Below the pieces are notes generated by a model. The model saw only the letters and a list, made by a program, of their open reading frames with translations, was not told the DNA's origin and searched no databases. Below, piece by piece: positions 57,351 to 64,000 of a stretch of DNA of 64,000 nt. Position 1 is the first letter of the stretch. Every line of letters begins with the position of its first letter. A program made the translations under genes and the position numbers. Source of the stretch: Cellulomonas humilata (lineage in GTDB: Bacteria > Actinomycetota > Actinomycetes > Actinomycetales > Cellulomonadaceae); NCBI RefSeq assembly GCF_030814415.1, contig NZ_JAUSVB010000004.1, forward strand, positions 1 through 64,000, in the 5' to 3' direction.

Positions 57351-58352
57351 CTACTGGCTACGAGCTCGCAGAACCTGCCGGGCGGGGGAGAGGAGGGCTG
57401 CGTCGCGGACGTCGGCCGCTGTGGCCTTCACGTAGATGCCGGTGGTCTTGAGGTCCTCGTGGCCCAGCAGCGCCTGCACCGCGGGCGCCGGCACGCCGGA
57501 GCGGATCAGTCCTTTGGCGTAGGTGTGCCGAAAGCCGTGCGCGGATTCACCTTCCTGCTTCGGAACCCCGGAGCGTGCGATCCAGCCGTCGACCAGGTGC
57601 CGCAGGGCGCCACGCGTGAGCGGCACGCCGTCGGCGCGACGGAGCAAGGGCGAGGTGGCGGGCATCGTGCCGAACCGTGCCGTGCGCTCCTGGAGATACG
57701 CCTCGACGAACGTGATCGCCTCCGGTGGCACGGGGACGATGCGCTGCCGGTTGCCCTTCCCGATGACCGACATGACGACCTCGCCGCCGGAGTCGCGCCG
57801 GAGGGACTGCTCGGTGATGGCGCACAGCTCGGCCGCGCGGACGCCGGTGGTGGACAGGAGGGCGAACGTCGCGTGCTCCAGCGCCGGCCAGCGGCGGGCG
57901 TGAGCCTTGCGCTCCTCCCACACCGACTCGGCGAGCCGCTCGAGCTCGTCGTCGTTCCAGCCGGCGGGCAACCGCACGGGCCGCTCGGGCGCCTCGATGC
58001 GCAGCGTCGGGTCGACGCCCAGGTGCCCTTCGAGCTGGAGCCAGTGGCACAGCAGGCGCAGGGTGCCGACCCGGCGCTGCGTGGTGCTGACGGCTTCCTG
58101 GAGACGGATGACGCGGTACGCGTTCTTGATCTGCGTCTCGGTCAGGTCGTCGACCAGCACGACGGTCAGCGGGGCAGGGTCGTCCGGAGTGGGCTTGTCG
58201 CCGAGCCGTCCGGTCTGGCGGGCGATGACGGTGGCCCACACGACGATGTCGCGGCGGTAGTTCTCCCGCGAGCTCTCGGTCAGGCCGCGGCGCGTGAGGG
58301 TCGCGCGGTCGATGAGGAACTGGTCGACGACCTCGCTCAGCGGAACACCCAT
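57351..58352 (-). CDS. Tyrosine recombinase / integrase
   Basis: A 333-residue site-specific recombinase. The N-terminal 130 residues resemble the SAM-like core-binding domain. The catalytic domain has the arginine in TGVRAAELC, the lysine in GKGNRQR, HGFRHTYAKGL with the His-x-x-Arg, LLGHEDLKTTGIY with the second histidine and the tyrosine nucleophile. All residues are present, so it is probably active. The ATG at 58352 is placed by a leaderless -10 on the minus strand. No tRNA, att repeat or phage gene is nearby, so the element it belonged to is not defined. Confidence 0.9.
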   Translation of the reverse strand: MGVPLSEVVDQFLIDRATLTRRGLTESSRENYRRDIVVWATVIARQTGRLGDKPTPDDPAPLTVVLVDDLTETQIKNAYRVIRLQEAVSTTQRRVGTLRLLCHWLQLEGHLGVDPTLRIEAPERPVRLPAGWNDDELERLAESVWEERKAHARRWPALEHATFALLSTTGVRAAELCAITEQSLRRDSGGEVVMSVIGKGNRQRIVPVPPEAITFVEAYLQERTARFGTMPATSPLLRRADGVPLTRGALRHLVDGWIARSGVPKQEGESAHGFRHTYAKGLIRSGVPAPAVQALLGHEDLKTTGIYVKATAADVRDAALLSPARQVLRARSQ

Positions 58353-58359
58353 GCAGCGC

Positions 58360-58365
58360 ACGGTA
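58360..58365 (-). promoter_or_regulatory. -10 element for the leaderless recombinase gene
   Basis: On the minus strand TACCGT ends seven bases before ATG at 58352. There is no ribosome-binding site. Confidence 0.5.
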
Positions 58366-58372
58366 GGTCGGC

Positions 58373-58621
58373 TCAGCCGGGGCCTGGCGGAGCCGCGCCG
58401 CAGTTCTCGCACATAGTCGCGGCCGCCTGACCGTCATCGTGCTGGCAGCTGCGACAGGAGCCGACGACCTGGGCCGGGACGACGACGCCTGCAACCTCTC
58501 GTCGCCACCGCCCGCTGGACGCCGACAACCACAACGTCGCTGGTGGACCAGCGGGACGAGGGTGGTGCAGCGCCGGGGCGGCGCCAGAGGCGTGAACGCG
58601 AGGGTTCCATGTTTCTCGCAT
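58373..58621 (-). CDS. Candidate small zinc-ribbon protein
   Basis: An 82-residue frame whose C-terminus holds CRSCQ and CENCG, a Cys-x2-Cys-x11-Cys-x2-Cys arrangement that would bind zinc. The first 50 residues are rich in Ala, Pro and Arg without clear structure. It ends eight bases before the recombinase -10 on the same strand. There is no good ribosome-binding site at ATG 58621, so it is supported mainly by the cysteine pattern and by filling an otherwise empty 300-base gap. Confidence 0.35.
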   Translation of the reverse strand: MRETWNPRVHASGAAPALHHPRPAGPPATLWLSASSGRWRREVAGVVVPAQVVGSCRSCQHDDGQAAATMCENCGAAPPGPG

Positions 58622-58658
58622 AGTGCCGCCTATGTGCGCAAAGCCAGGGTTTCCGCGC

Positions 58659-59222
58659 TCAGAAGGGGTCACCGTCCACGGACGGGCGCCACGGGTCGCC
58701 GTACTCCACCGGAGCATCCGCCCGGAGCAGCAGGCCGACACCGCCGCGAAACCGGACGGTGTGGAACTTCTCGGCCCGGACGACCTCGACGAAGCCCCAG
58801 GCCCGGTGCAGGTCGATCGACGCGAGGTTCTGAGCGTTCACCACGTACCAGGCGCACGGCGCGCGACGGAAGATCCAGCTCATCCGGACGCCCGTCAGCG
58901 TCGACGCGATCCCGCGGCGACGCCACCGTGGGTCGACGGTGAGACCGCCGAGGTACTGACCGGCCTCGGCGGGCCCGAAGCTCCAGTCCCACCAGTGGGT
59001 CTTGGCCCAGCCGACCACCTCGTCGCCGGCGACGGCCACGACGACGAGGCGTTGCGGATCGGCGATCGCGGCGGCCATCGCGTCCGGCGAGCTCGTGGTG
59101 TGCCGCACCGTCGACTCCAGGTCGGCGAGCGTCGCAGCATCGTCGTCGGACGCCGCCCGGATCACGACCTGGGCATCGGCCCGTCCGTGGTCGTGCGGTC
59201 GGTACGGGGCGAAGTCGGCCAC
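58659..59222 (-). CDS. GNAT N-acetyltransferase
   Basis: A 187-residue acetyl-CoA-dependent transferase. The acetyl-CoA loop is visible as RWRRRGIASTL, preceded by the strand LGGLTVDP. The C-terminal segment with the ALVLHRAWGF-like SIDLHRAWGFVEV follows. The GTG at 59222 begins before VADFAPYRP; CACAAT lies just upstream as a weak -10. Acceptor substrate unknown. Runs toward the zinc-ribbon/recombinase block on the same strand. Confidence 0.85.
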   Translation of the reverse strand: MADFAPYRPHDHGRADAQVVIRAASDDDAATLADLESTVRHTTSSPDAMAAAIADPQRLVVVAVAGDEVVGWAKTHWWDWSFGPAEAGQYLGGLTVDPRWRRRGIASTLTGVRMSWIFRRAPCAWYVVNAQNLASIDLHRAWGFVEVVRAEKFHTVRFRGGVGLLLRADAPVEYGDPWRPSVDGDPF

Positions 59223-59331
59223 AACCCATTGTGGAGCAGTCCCTCGCGCCCCAGGCCGGCCGCTGCGCTGGTCGCACGTTATGACAGTGGCGCTGCCGTG
59301 GTGCCGTGCCCGTGCGAGATGGCTCAGCCGA

Positions 59332-59850
59332 TCAGGCTGACGCGGCGTCGCGCAGGGTGAGCACGTACCGCTCCTCGGTCTGCGACTGGTCGCGCGGGAC
59401 CACCTGCCGCTCGCCGGTCCGCGTGAAGCCGGCCCGGACGAACAGGTCGCCCGCGGCGTTGTTGCCGTCCAGGAGCCACAACGACACCGTCCGGGCGTCC
59501 TGCGCGACGGCAGCCTGACGCACGGCGTCCAGCAGCGCCCAGCCCACACCGTGGCGCCGCGACTCGGGCGCCACCCAGAGGGCGACGATGTGCCGGTCGT
59601 CCACCGGCGAACCGGGCTCCTGCATCATCGTGACGAGACCCCGGCCGACGCCGTCGTCGTCCAACGCGACCCAGGTCGTCGACGTCCGCAGGCGCATCCG
59701 CCAGTGCGACTCGACGAACCGTTCCTCGCGGCTCAGCGACGCACCGAAGACGTTCGGGTCCTCGCGCAGGGCGCGCAGCCGGACATCCTGGACAAGTCGC
59801 CAGTCGTTCTCCACCACCTGTTGGACAAGCACGGTCACAGGATGCCTCAC
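59332..59850 (-). CDS. GNAT N-acetyltransferase
   Basis: A second acetyltransferase, 172 residues, not closely similar to its neighbour. It shows ALWVAPESRRHGVGWALL (the acetyl-CoA strand and loop) and NNAAGDLFVRAGF (the C-terminal helix-strand unit). GTG at 59850 is used; GTG at 59838 with AGG nearby is an alternative. Substrate unknown. Confidence 0.85.
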   Translation of the reverse strand: MRHPVTVLVQQVVENDWRLVQDVRLRALREDPNVFGASLSREERFVESHWRMRLRTSTTWVALDDDGVGRGLVTMMQEPGSPVDDRHIVALWVAPESRRHGVGWALLDAVRQAAVAQDARTVSLWLLDGNNAAGDLFVRAGFTRTGERQVVPRDQSQTEERYVLTLRDAASA

Positions 59851-59867
59851 GTCGGACGAAAGGGCGC

Positions 59868-60032
59868 TCAGGGCACGTCGCGTGCCGTCGACTCGCCCGC
59901 CGCCGGTGCGCCGCCGTGACCGGCGGGATCAGGCACGGCGCGGGCGGCGTCGGCGATCTCCTCCTCCGGTCGGGGCGGCACGGTCTCGTCGTACTCGAGC
60001 TCGGGCACCTCGTGCCCCACGGACTCCGTCAC
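59868..60032 (-). CDS. Small acidic proline-rich protein
   Basis: A 54-residue protein beginning TESVGHEVPELEYDETVPPRP and ending in a Gly/Ala/Pro-rich tail; strongly acidic and probably disordered. GGAAGGAG lies at ideal distance from GTG 60032, and a TACGGT -10 is at 60057-60062 (minus), so expression signals are better than for most genes here. No family is recognised. It lies 17 bases upstream of the second GNAT gene and may be cotranscribed with it. Confidence 0.55.
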   Translation of the reverse strand: MTESVGHEVPELEYDETVPPRPEEEIADAARAVPDPAGHGGAPAAGESTARDVP

Positions 60033-60056
60033 AGCGGTCTCCTTCCGACGCCAACA

Positions 60057-60062
60057 ACCGTA
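60057..60062 (-). promoter_or_regulatory. -10 element of the small acidic protein gene
   Basis: TACGGT on the minus strand, with TGTCGC as a weak -35 at 17-base spacing. The expected start falls just before the ribosome-binding site of the 54-codon gene. Confidence 0.45.
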
Positions 60063-60096
60063 CGGGCGGTGCGAGTGGTGCGACAGCCCAGCGGCC

Positions 60097-60744
60097 TCAG
60101 AGGTCGATGCCCTCGCCCGGGTCGAGCGCGACGGGCTCCCCCGCGCCGCCCAGCCGGCCGAGCAGTGCGATCGCCATCCCCTGGCCGATCGCACTGAGCA
60201 GGGCGTCGTGGACGACCACGATCCGGCCCGGTCCCACGCTGCGCACGTAGTCGACGACCTCGCCCAGCTTCAGCCACGGTGCTCCGAGCGGCGTGCACAG
60301 CACGTCGACCTGGGAGCCTGCGGGATCGATGAAGGCGTCTCCCGGATGGAGCACGCCCTCGACGAGGTAGCCGACGTTGTGGATGCGCGGCACGTCCTGG
60401 TGGACAAGGGCGTGCCACTCCCCCAGCGCCGCCACGTCGAACCCCCCTGCGGAGAACGTCTCTCCCGCGCTGACCGGGTGCACGCGGTCCGCGGGCGCAC
60501 CGGCCTCGACGAGCGCATCGACGACCGACTGCGGCGCCCACACCTGCACCCCGCCGCCCTGCGCGGCCTCCGCGAGTGGCTCCGTCGCGACGTGGTCGGG
60601 GTGCTCGTGGGTGACGAGGACCGCCTGTACCCCGTCGAGCGCAGCGGGAAGGTCGGAGAAGACCCCGGGATCGATGACCAGGCGATCACCGCCACGGTCG
60701 AGTCGGATGCAGGCGTGTCCCCAGCGCGTCAGGCGGATGCTCAT
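60097..60744 (-). CDS. UlaG-like metallo-beta-lactamase-fold hydrolase
   Basis: A 215-residue metal-dependent hydrolase. The signature VTHEHPDHVA (HxHxDH) supplies the metal ligands, with later histidines near HNVGYL and an aspartate in HPGDAF. It belongs to the beta-lactamase superfamily 2 (UlaG-like, YtpP-type) group; the substrate is unknown. ATG at 60744 has a CAGACT hexamer six bases upstream, suggesting a weak leaderless promoter, divergent from the parA gene. Confidence 0.88.
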   Translation of the reverse strand: MSIRLTRWGHACIRLDRGGDRLVIDPGVFSDLPAALDGVQAVLVTHEHPDHVATEPLAEAAQGGGVQVWAPQSVVDALVEAGAPADRVHPVSAGETFSAGGFDVAALGEWHALVHQDVPRIHNVGYLVEGVLHPGDAFIDPAGSQVDVLCTPLGAPWLKLGEVVDYVRSVGPGRIVVVHDALLSAIGQGMAIALLGRLGGAGEPVALDPGEGIDL

Positions 60745-60808
60745 CCGATCAGTCTGTCCTGACCAGCGCGAACGCGCGCGGCGTTTCGCTCCCGACGCGT
60801 CGCCCGGA

Positions 60809-60814
60809 TACGGT
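60809..60814 (+). promoter_or_regulatory. -10 element for leaderless parA-like gene
   Basis: TACGGT ends seven bases before GTG at 60822, without a ribosome-binding site. Confidence 0.5.
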
Positions 60815-60821
60815 TGCGCAC

Positions 60822-61586
60822 GTGCTGGTGCTCGGGGTGTGCAGTCTCAAGGGTGGCGTGGGCAAGACGTCGATCACCCTCGGTCTGGCGTCGGCGGCCC
60901 TCGAGCGCGGGCTGCGCACGCTGGTCATCGACCTCGACCCGCAGGGCGACAGCACCATGGCGCTCGGGGCGCGGCCGCTGGACGGCGACGTCGCGTCGCT
61001 CCTCGACCAGCCGGGTGAGTCGACGATGTCGGCGGCGACCGTCCTGTCCTCGTGGGCCGACGACGGCCTCGACGTCCTCGCCGGCTCGGAGCGGTCGGCC
61101 GTGCACGACCGGATGGACGGCACCGACGTCGACCGCCTGCGCTACGCGTTGTCCTGGGTGCACGGCTACGACCTCGTGATCATCGACTGCCCGCCATCCC
61201 TGGGCGGACTCACCCGCACGGGTCTGGCGGCCTGCGACCGGGCACTCGTCGTCACCGAACCGGGTCTGTTCGCCGTCATGGCGGTCGGCCGAGCGATGCG
61301 CACCATCGACGAGCTCCGTCGCGGTCCCGCGCCCGCGCTCCAGCCGCTCGGCATCGTCGTGAACCGGGTCCGCTCCCGCTCGATCGAGCAGGCGTTCCGG
61401 CTCGAGGAGCTGCAGACCCTCTACGGGCCGCTGGTCCTCACTCCCCCGGTCCCGGAGCGCGCGGCGCTCCAGCAGGCCCAGGGCGCTGCCCAGCCCGTGC
61501 ACGCGTGGCCCGGAGCCGCGGCCGCCGAGCTGGCGCGCACGTTCGACGCCCTGCTGGACCGTGCGCTGCGCGCGCCCCGACACTGA
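60822..61586 (+). CDS. ParA/MinD-type ATPase
   Basis: A 254-residue deviant-Walker ATPase with CSLKGGVGKTS (both signature lysines), IDLDPQGDST as the A' box, and DCPPSLGG as Walker B. No ParB gene is adjacent, so this is a stand-alone ParA-like protein rather than the chromosomal parAB pair. In actinobacteria such a gene frequently neighbours the ftsR/garA cluster, as here. Possible roles are in positioning or polar growth; none is demonstrated. It converges on the MerR gene across a strong hairpin. Confidence 0.9.
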   Translation: MLVLGVCSLKGGVGKTSITLGLASAALERGLRTLVIDLDPQGDSTMALGARPLDGDVASLLDQPGESTMSAATVLSSWADDGLDVLAGSERSAVHDRMDGTDVDRLRYALSWVHGYDLVIIDCPPSLGGLTRTGLAACDRALVVTEPGLFAVMAVGRAMRTIDELRRGPAPALQPLGIVVNRVRSRSIEQAFRLEELQTLYGPLVLTPPVPERAALQQAQGAAQPVHAWPGAAAAELARTFDALLDRALRAPRH

Positions 61587-61608
61587 GCCGAAACGCCCCG
61601 GAGATGAC

Positions 61609-61639
61609 GAGAGCGGCCGCCCGACGGGCGGCCGCTCTC
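61609..61639. terminator. Bidirectional terminator hairpin
   Basis: A perfect 14-bp inverted repeat (61609-61622 with 61626-61639) around GAC, between the convergent parA and MerR genes. It is the longest perfect hairpin in the window and should stop both transcripts. Confidence 0.8.
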
Positions 61640-61652
61640 CGAGGTGTGCAGG

Positions 61653-62246
61653 TCAGCCGGCGGTCCGAGCCTGACGACGCAGCGCGAGCTCGTCGTGCGC
61701 CGACGGCTGGATGACGAGCTCGTCCTCCTCGTCCGCACGCTCGGTCGGCAGGGCAGCGAGGGTGCCCTCGACCTCTCGCCAGACCCGGCCGACCGCGATG
61801 CCGAAGACACCCTGGCCGCCCTGCACGAGGTCGATGACCTCGTCCGCGGACGTGCACTCGTAGACGCTGGCACCGTCGGACATCAGGGTGATCTGGGCGA
61901 GGTCGTCGACCCCGCGCTCACGCAGGTGGCTGACCGCGGTGCGGATCTGCTGCAGCGAGACGCCCGTGTCGAGCAGCCGCTTGACCACCTTCAGGACGAG
62001 GATGTCCCGGAAGCTGTACAGGCGCTGCGTGCCTGAGCCGGTGGCCGGTCGGATCGACGGCTCCACCAGTCCGGTGCGTGCCCAGTAGTCGAGCTGGCGG
62101 TAGGTGATCCCAGCGGCCCGGCACGCCGTCGGTCCGCGGTAGCCGGTCGCAGTGTCGAGGTCAGGGAGGTCGTCGTCGAACAGCATGCCCTGAGCGCGCT
62201 GAGGCACTGCCCCGCTGACGCTCTCGGCGCTCTCGTTGCTGGTCAC
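61653..62246 (-). CDS. MerR-family regulator (Rv1830-like)
   Basis: A 197-residue regulator. A MerR-type HTH follows a 35-residue acidic N-terminal part and reads GYRGPTACRAAGITYRQLDYWARTGLVEPS in that region, then RLYSFRDILVLKVVKRLLDTGVSLQQIR. The C-terminal half contains no cysteine cluster for metal sensing. GTG at 62246 is chosen because GGAGG lies four bases upstream; an ATG at 62282 abuts GGGGGAG with no spacing. The gene order matches M. tuberculosis Rv1827-Rv1830, where the equivalent protein affects cell growth and division. Confidence 0.88.
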   Translation of the reverse strand: MTSNESAESVSGAVPQRAQGMLFDDDLPDLDTATGYRGPTACRAAGITYRQLDYWARTGLVEPSIRPATGSGTQRLYSFRDILVLKVVKRLLDTGVSLQQIRTAVSHLRERGVDDLAQITLMSDGASVYECTSADEVIDLVQGGQGVFGIAVGRVWREVEGTLAALPTERADEEDELVIQPSAHDELALRRQARTAG

Positions 62247-62300
62247 GAATCCTCCACTCGTCGCACGCCGGTCGGCGGACATCTCCCCCGGCTGCTTGTC

Positions 62301-62306
62301 AGACTA
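62301..62306 (-). promoter_or_regulatory. -10 element of the MerR gene
   Basis: TAGTCT on the minus strand, giving a leader of about 47 bases to GTG 62246 that includes GGAGG. The -35 is not convincing. Confidence 0.4.
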
Positions 62307-62426
62307 GGCCCGTGGGGGTGCAGACGCCATGACGCCCATGGGCGTGTCGCGACGGGCGAGTCTCACCTTCGACCTGAACGCGAAGGTTCACCCCTCAGTA
62401 CCCGCGAGCAACCGTCGGTCGACGCC

Positions 62427-62951
62427 TCAACGACCCTCTCCGCCCCCCTGGTCGTCCGGTTCCACCCCCGTCGTGAAGTCCTCGGGCGTGACGACGTCCA
62501 AGAACCGTCGGAACCGCTCCAGATCCTGCTCCGACGTCGTGGTCCGCACCTCCACGCCCGCCACCGCGACGACCTCGGCGGAGCACAGCACAGGACACCC
62601 GAACCGCAGCGCCATCGCGATGGCGTCCGACGCGCGCGAGTCCACGCGTGGCCCGGTGCGCAGCACAAGCTCGGCGTGGAACACCCCGTCCTCGAGCCGG
62701 GTGATCTCGACCCTGGTCAGCCCGGAACCCGTGGCGATGAGCACGTCACGCAGGAGGTCGTGCGTCATGGGCCGTGGCGGCACGATCCCCGCCTGGGCGG
62801 ACGCGATGGCACTCGCCTCGGTGGGCCCGATGAGGATCGGGACGAGGAGCTCGGAGTCGGGATCGAGCAGCAGCACGACGATCTCCTCGTCGGCAAGGTG
62901 CTGGCGCACGCCGACGACCTCGACCGGAACAAGCTCGGCGTCCTCTCCCAT
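62427..62951 (-). CDS. Bifunctional nuclease family protein (Rv1829-like)
   Basis: A 174-residue protein of the DUF151/bifunctional nuclease family, recognised by VLLLDPDSELLVPILIG, EASAIA, RPMTHDLL, and the SDAIAMALRFG segment. The family is named after a plant nuclease; its bacterial role is undefined. ATG at 62951 has a -10 TAGCGT seven bases upstream on the minus strand. It is flanked by the two MerR regulators. Confidence 0.92.
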   Translation of the reverse strand: MGEDAELVPVEVVGVRQHLADEEIVVLLLDPDSELLVPILIGPTEASAIASAQAGIVPPRPMTHDLLRDVLIATGSGLTRVEITRLEDGVFHAELVLRTGPRVDSRASDAIAMALRFGCPVLCSAEVVAVAGVEVRTTTSEQDLERFRRFLDVVTPEDFTTGVEPDDQGGGEGR

Positions 62952-62958
62952 GCAGCCC

Positions 62959-62964
62959 ACGCTA
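62959..62964 (-). promoter_or_regulatory. -10 element for the leaderless bifunctional nuclease gene
   Basis: On the minus strand TAGCGT ends seven bases before ATG at 62951, with no ribosome-binding site. Confidence 0.5.
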
Positions 62965-63020
62965 CGACGCGGACGCCGATCCGGCTCCCCCCGCGGGCAG
63001 ACGAACTGTGACGGGCTCCG

Positions 63021-63791
63021 CTACGGGGTCAGGTCGGCGACCGCGGCGCGCACGAGTGCGGTGTGCATCTGCGTGCACAGCTCGCCCACCTCGGCCGCCA
63101 GCGTGCTCGCACGCGCACGCGACGAGGCGCTGCGCTGACCACGCCACGGAGTGACGACCTGCTCGACCAGATCCGCCTGCCGGTCCGCTGACGTGCGGAA
63201 CTGCCGCAGGTGACGCGCGTCGATGCCGTGCTCGGCGAGGGCCGCGGCGGCGACCACGATCTCCCTGGCCCACAGGTCGAACGACCCTGAGCGGTCCACC
63301 CGGAGCACGCCCGCGGTGACGAGCTCGTCGACGAAGCCCACCTCGACGCCGGACTCGCGGGCGAGGGCGTCGATCGTCCAACGCGTCCCAGGGACCTCCC
63401 GGACTCCGTCACGCGTCGCGAGGCGTGCGCGGGGGGCCGGCTCGTCCTCCTCGCCGGCGTCGAGAGCCGCCAGGCGGTCACCGATGACCTTCAACGGCAT
63501 GTACCGGTCCCGCTGCTGACGCAGCACGAAGCGCAGACGCTCGATGTCGGCGGGTGAGTACTGCCGATAGCCGGCCGCGGTCCGCACCGGCTCGACGAGC
63601 CCCTGCTCCTCGAGGAAGCGGAGCTTGGACGTGGTGACAGCCGGGAACTCGATCTGCAGCGACGCCAGCACGTCGGAGATCCGCATCGATGCGCGACGGG
63701 AGATGCCACGGGGCCACGGCTCGTGCTCGCCGGCGAGCGCGACGACGTCCTGCGCCTCGGCCTGGACGCGCTGCGCGCGAGCGCTCGTCAC
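63021..63791 (-). CDS. ftsR: MerR-family cell-division regulator FtsR
   Basis: A transcription regulator of 256 residues, similar to corynebacterial FtsR, which controls ftsZ. The HTH part reads RISDVLASLQIEFPAVTTSKLRFLEEQGLV and GYRQYSPADIERLRFVL, the expected family form; the C-terminal helical part follows an acidic linker (DAGEEDEPAPRARL). GTG at 63791 has GGGGAG eight bases upstream. It lies between the bifunctional nuclease and the FHA gene, as in other actinobacteria. Confidence 0.9.
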   Translation of the reverse strand: MTSARAQRVQAEAQDVVALAGEHEPWPRGISRRASMRISDVLASLQIEFPAVTTSKLRFLEEQGLVEPVRTAAGYRQYSPADIERLRFVLRQQRDRYMPLKVIGDRLAALDAGEEDEPAPRARLATRDGVREVPGTRWTIDALARESGVEVGFVDELVTAGVLRVDRSGSFDLWAREIVVAAAALAEHGIDARHLRQFRTSADRQADLVEQVVTPWRGQRSASSRARASTLAAEVGELCTQMHTALVRAAVADLTP

Positions 63792-63831
63792 GAGGCAGCT
63801 CCCCTCGGGCCGAGCGTCTGGGACCGGGCGG

Positions 63832-64000
63832 TCACGCGCCGGCCGCGTCGCGGTGCGGGCTGGGGTGGAACGTCATGCGGTACTTGCCGATCTGCACCTC
63901 GTCGCCGGACCGCAGCACCGACTGGTCGATGCGTGACCGGTTGACGTAGGTGCCGTTGAGCGACCCGATGTCGCGCACCGCGAACGTCGTGCCCTCACGG
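63832..64000 (-). CDS. FHA-domain protein, 3' part only (GarA/OdhI-like)
   Basis: The window ends inside this gene. The last 55 residues include VRDIGSLNGTYVNR, the phosphothreonine-binding core of FHA domains, and GDEVQIGKYRMTFH, then a short tail. The position next to ftsR matches GarA/OdhI, inhibitor of 2-oxoglutarate dehydrogenase and regulated by Ser/Thr kinases; the phosphorylated N-terminal TxET motif would lie outside the window. It ends 40 bases before ftsR. Confidence 0.88.
   Translation of the reverse strand, partial: REGTTFAVRDIGSLNGTYVNRSRIDQSVLRSGDEVQIGKYRMTFHPSPHRDAAGA

Overview
The window is about 64 kb of high-GC chromosome from an actinobacterium, most likely a Cellulomonas-like member of the Cellulomonadaceae (family-level placement is inference; no search was run). 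The evidence is the many GTG starts, ATGA/GTGA/TGATG overlaps inside operons, actinobacteria-specific genes (mihF, rbpA, helY, pafBC, the garA-ftsR cluster) and the gene order aroCKBQ-efp-nusB followed by pyrR-pyrBC-carAB-pyrF. The first 129 bases contain only G and C in long homopolymers and look like an assembly artefact.

Layout. 0.16-4.6 kb: shikimate pathway (aroC, aroK, aroB, aroQ), then efp and nusB. 4.9-11.3 kb: an accessory stretch with an orphan sugar-type binding lipoprotein, a membrane GGDEF-EAL protein, a GPH-type symporter and a sphingosine-1-phosphate-lyase-like PLP enzyme. 11.4-20.2 kb: the complete pyrR-pyrB-pyrC-(membrane protein)-carA-carB-pyrF operon behind a PyrR-type RNA leader. 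20.2-29.9 kb: mihF, gmk, rpoZ, coaBC, metK, degenerate priA, a HAD hydrolase, fmt, rsmB and rpe. 30-35.3 kb: an FMN riboswitch controlling ribD-ribE-ribBA-ribH, then hisE-hisG and a small membrane protein. 35.3-43.8 kb: a DUF3866 protein, pafB-pafC, tatA-tatC, a diacylglycerol-kinase-like gene and helY. 43.9-50.3 kb: an amidohydrolase, lnt-ppm1, rbpA, an aldo/keto reductase and an unknown gene. 50.4-60.7 kb: the accessory region, with a UPF0303/luciferase-like-FAD-oxidoreductase fusion operon opposite an AraC regulator, a VOC protein, a UvrA-like ABC ATPase, a DUF1801-like protein, a truncated GNAT remnant, a tyrosine recombinase, a small zinc-ribbon ORF, two GNAT acetyltransferases, a 54-residue acidic protein and an UlaG-like hydrolase. 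60.8-64 kb: a stand-alone ParA, then a MerR regulator, a bifunctional nuclease, FtsR and a partial FHA protein, in the same order as mycobacterial Rv1830-Rv1827.

Regulation. About fifteen genes carry a TANNNT -10 hexamer exactly 6-8 bases before the ATG/GTG and no Shine-Dalgarno sequence, which predicts leaderless mRNAs. In three cases the -10 begins with the stop codon of the upstream gene (gmk/rpoZ, HAD/fmt, ribH/hisE). The FMN riboswitch is followed by a hairpin that buries the ribD ribosome-binding site, and two terminator-like hairpins lie inside the coding 3' ends of genes that converge on a neighbour. I found no rRNA, tRNA, CRISPR array, insertion sequence or origin. The most plausible undescribed elements are the strong promoter with a 28-codon arginine-rich ORF upstream of lnt, the fused luciferase-like/FAD oxidoreductase operon, and the recombinase/zinc-ribbon/GNAT-remnant block.
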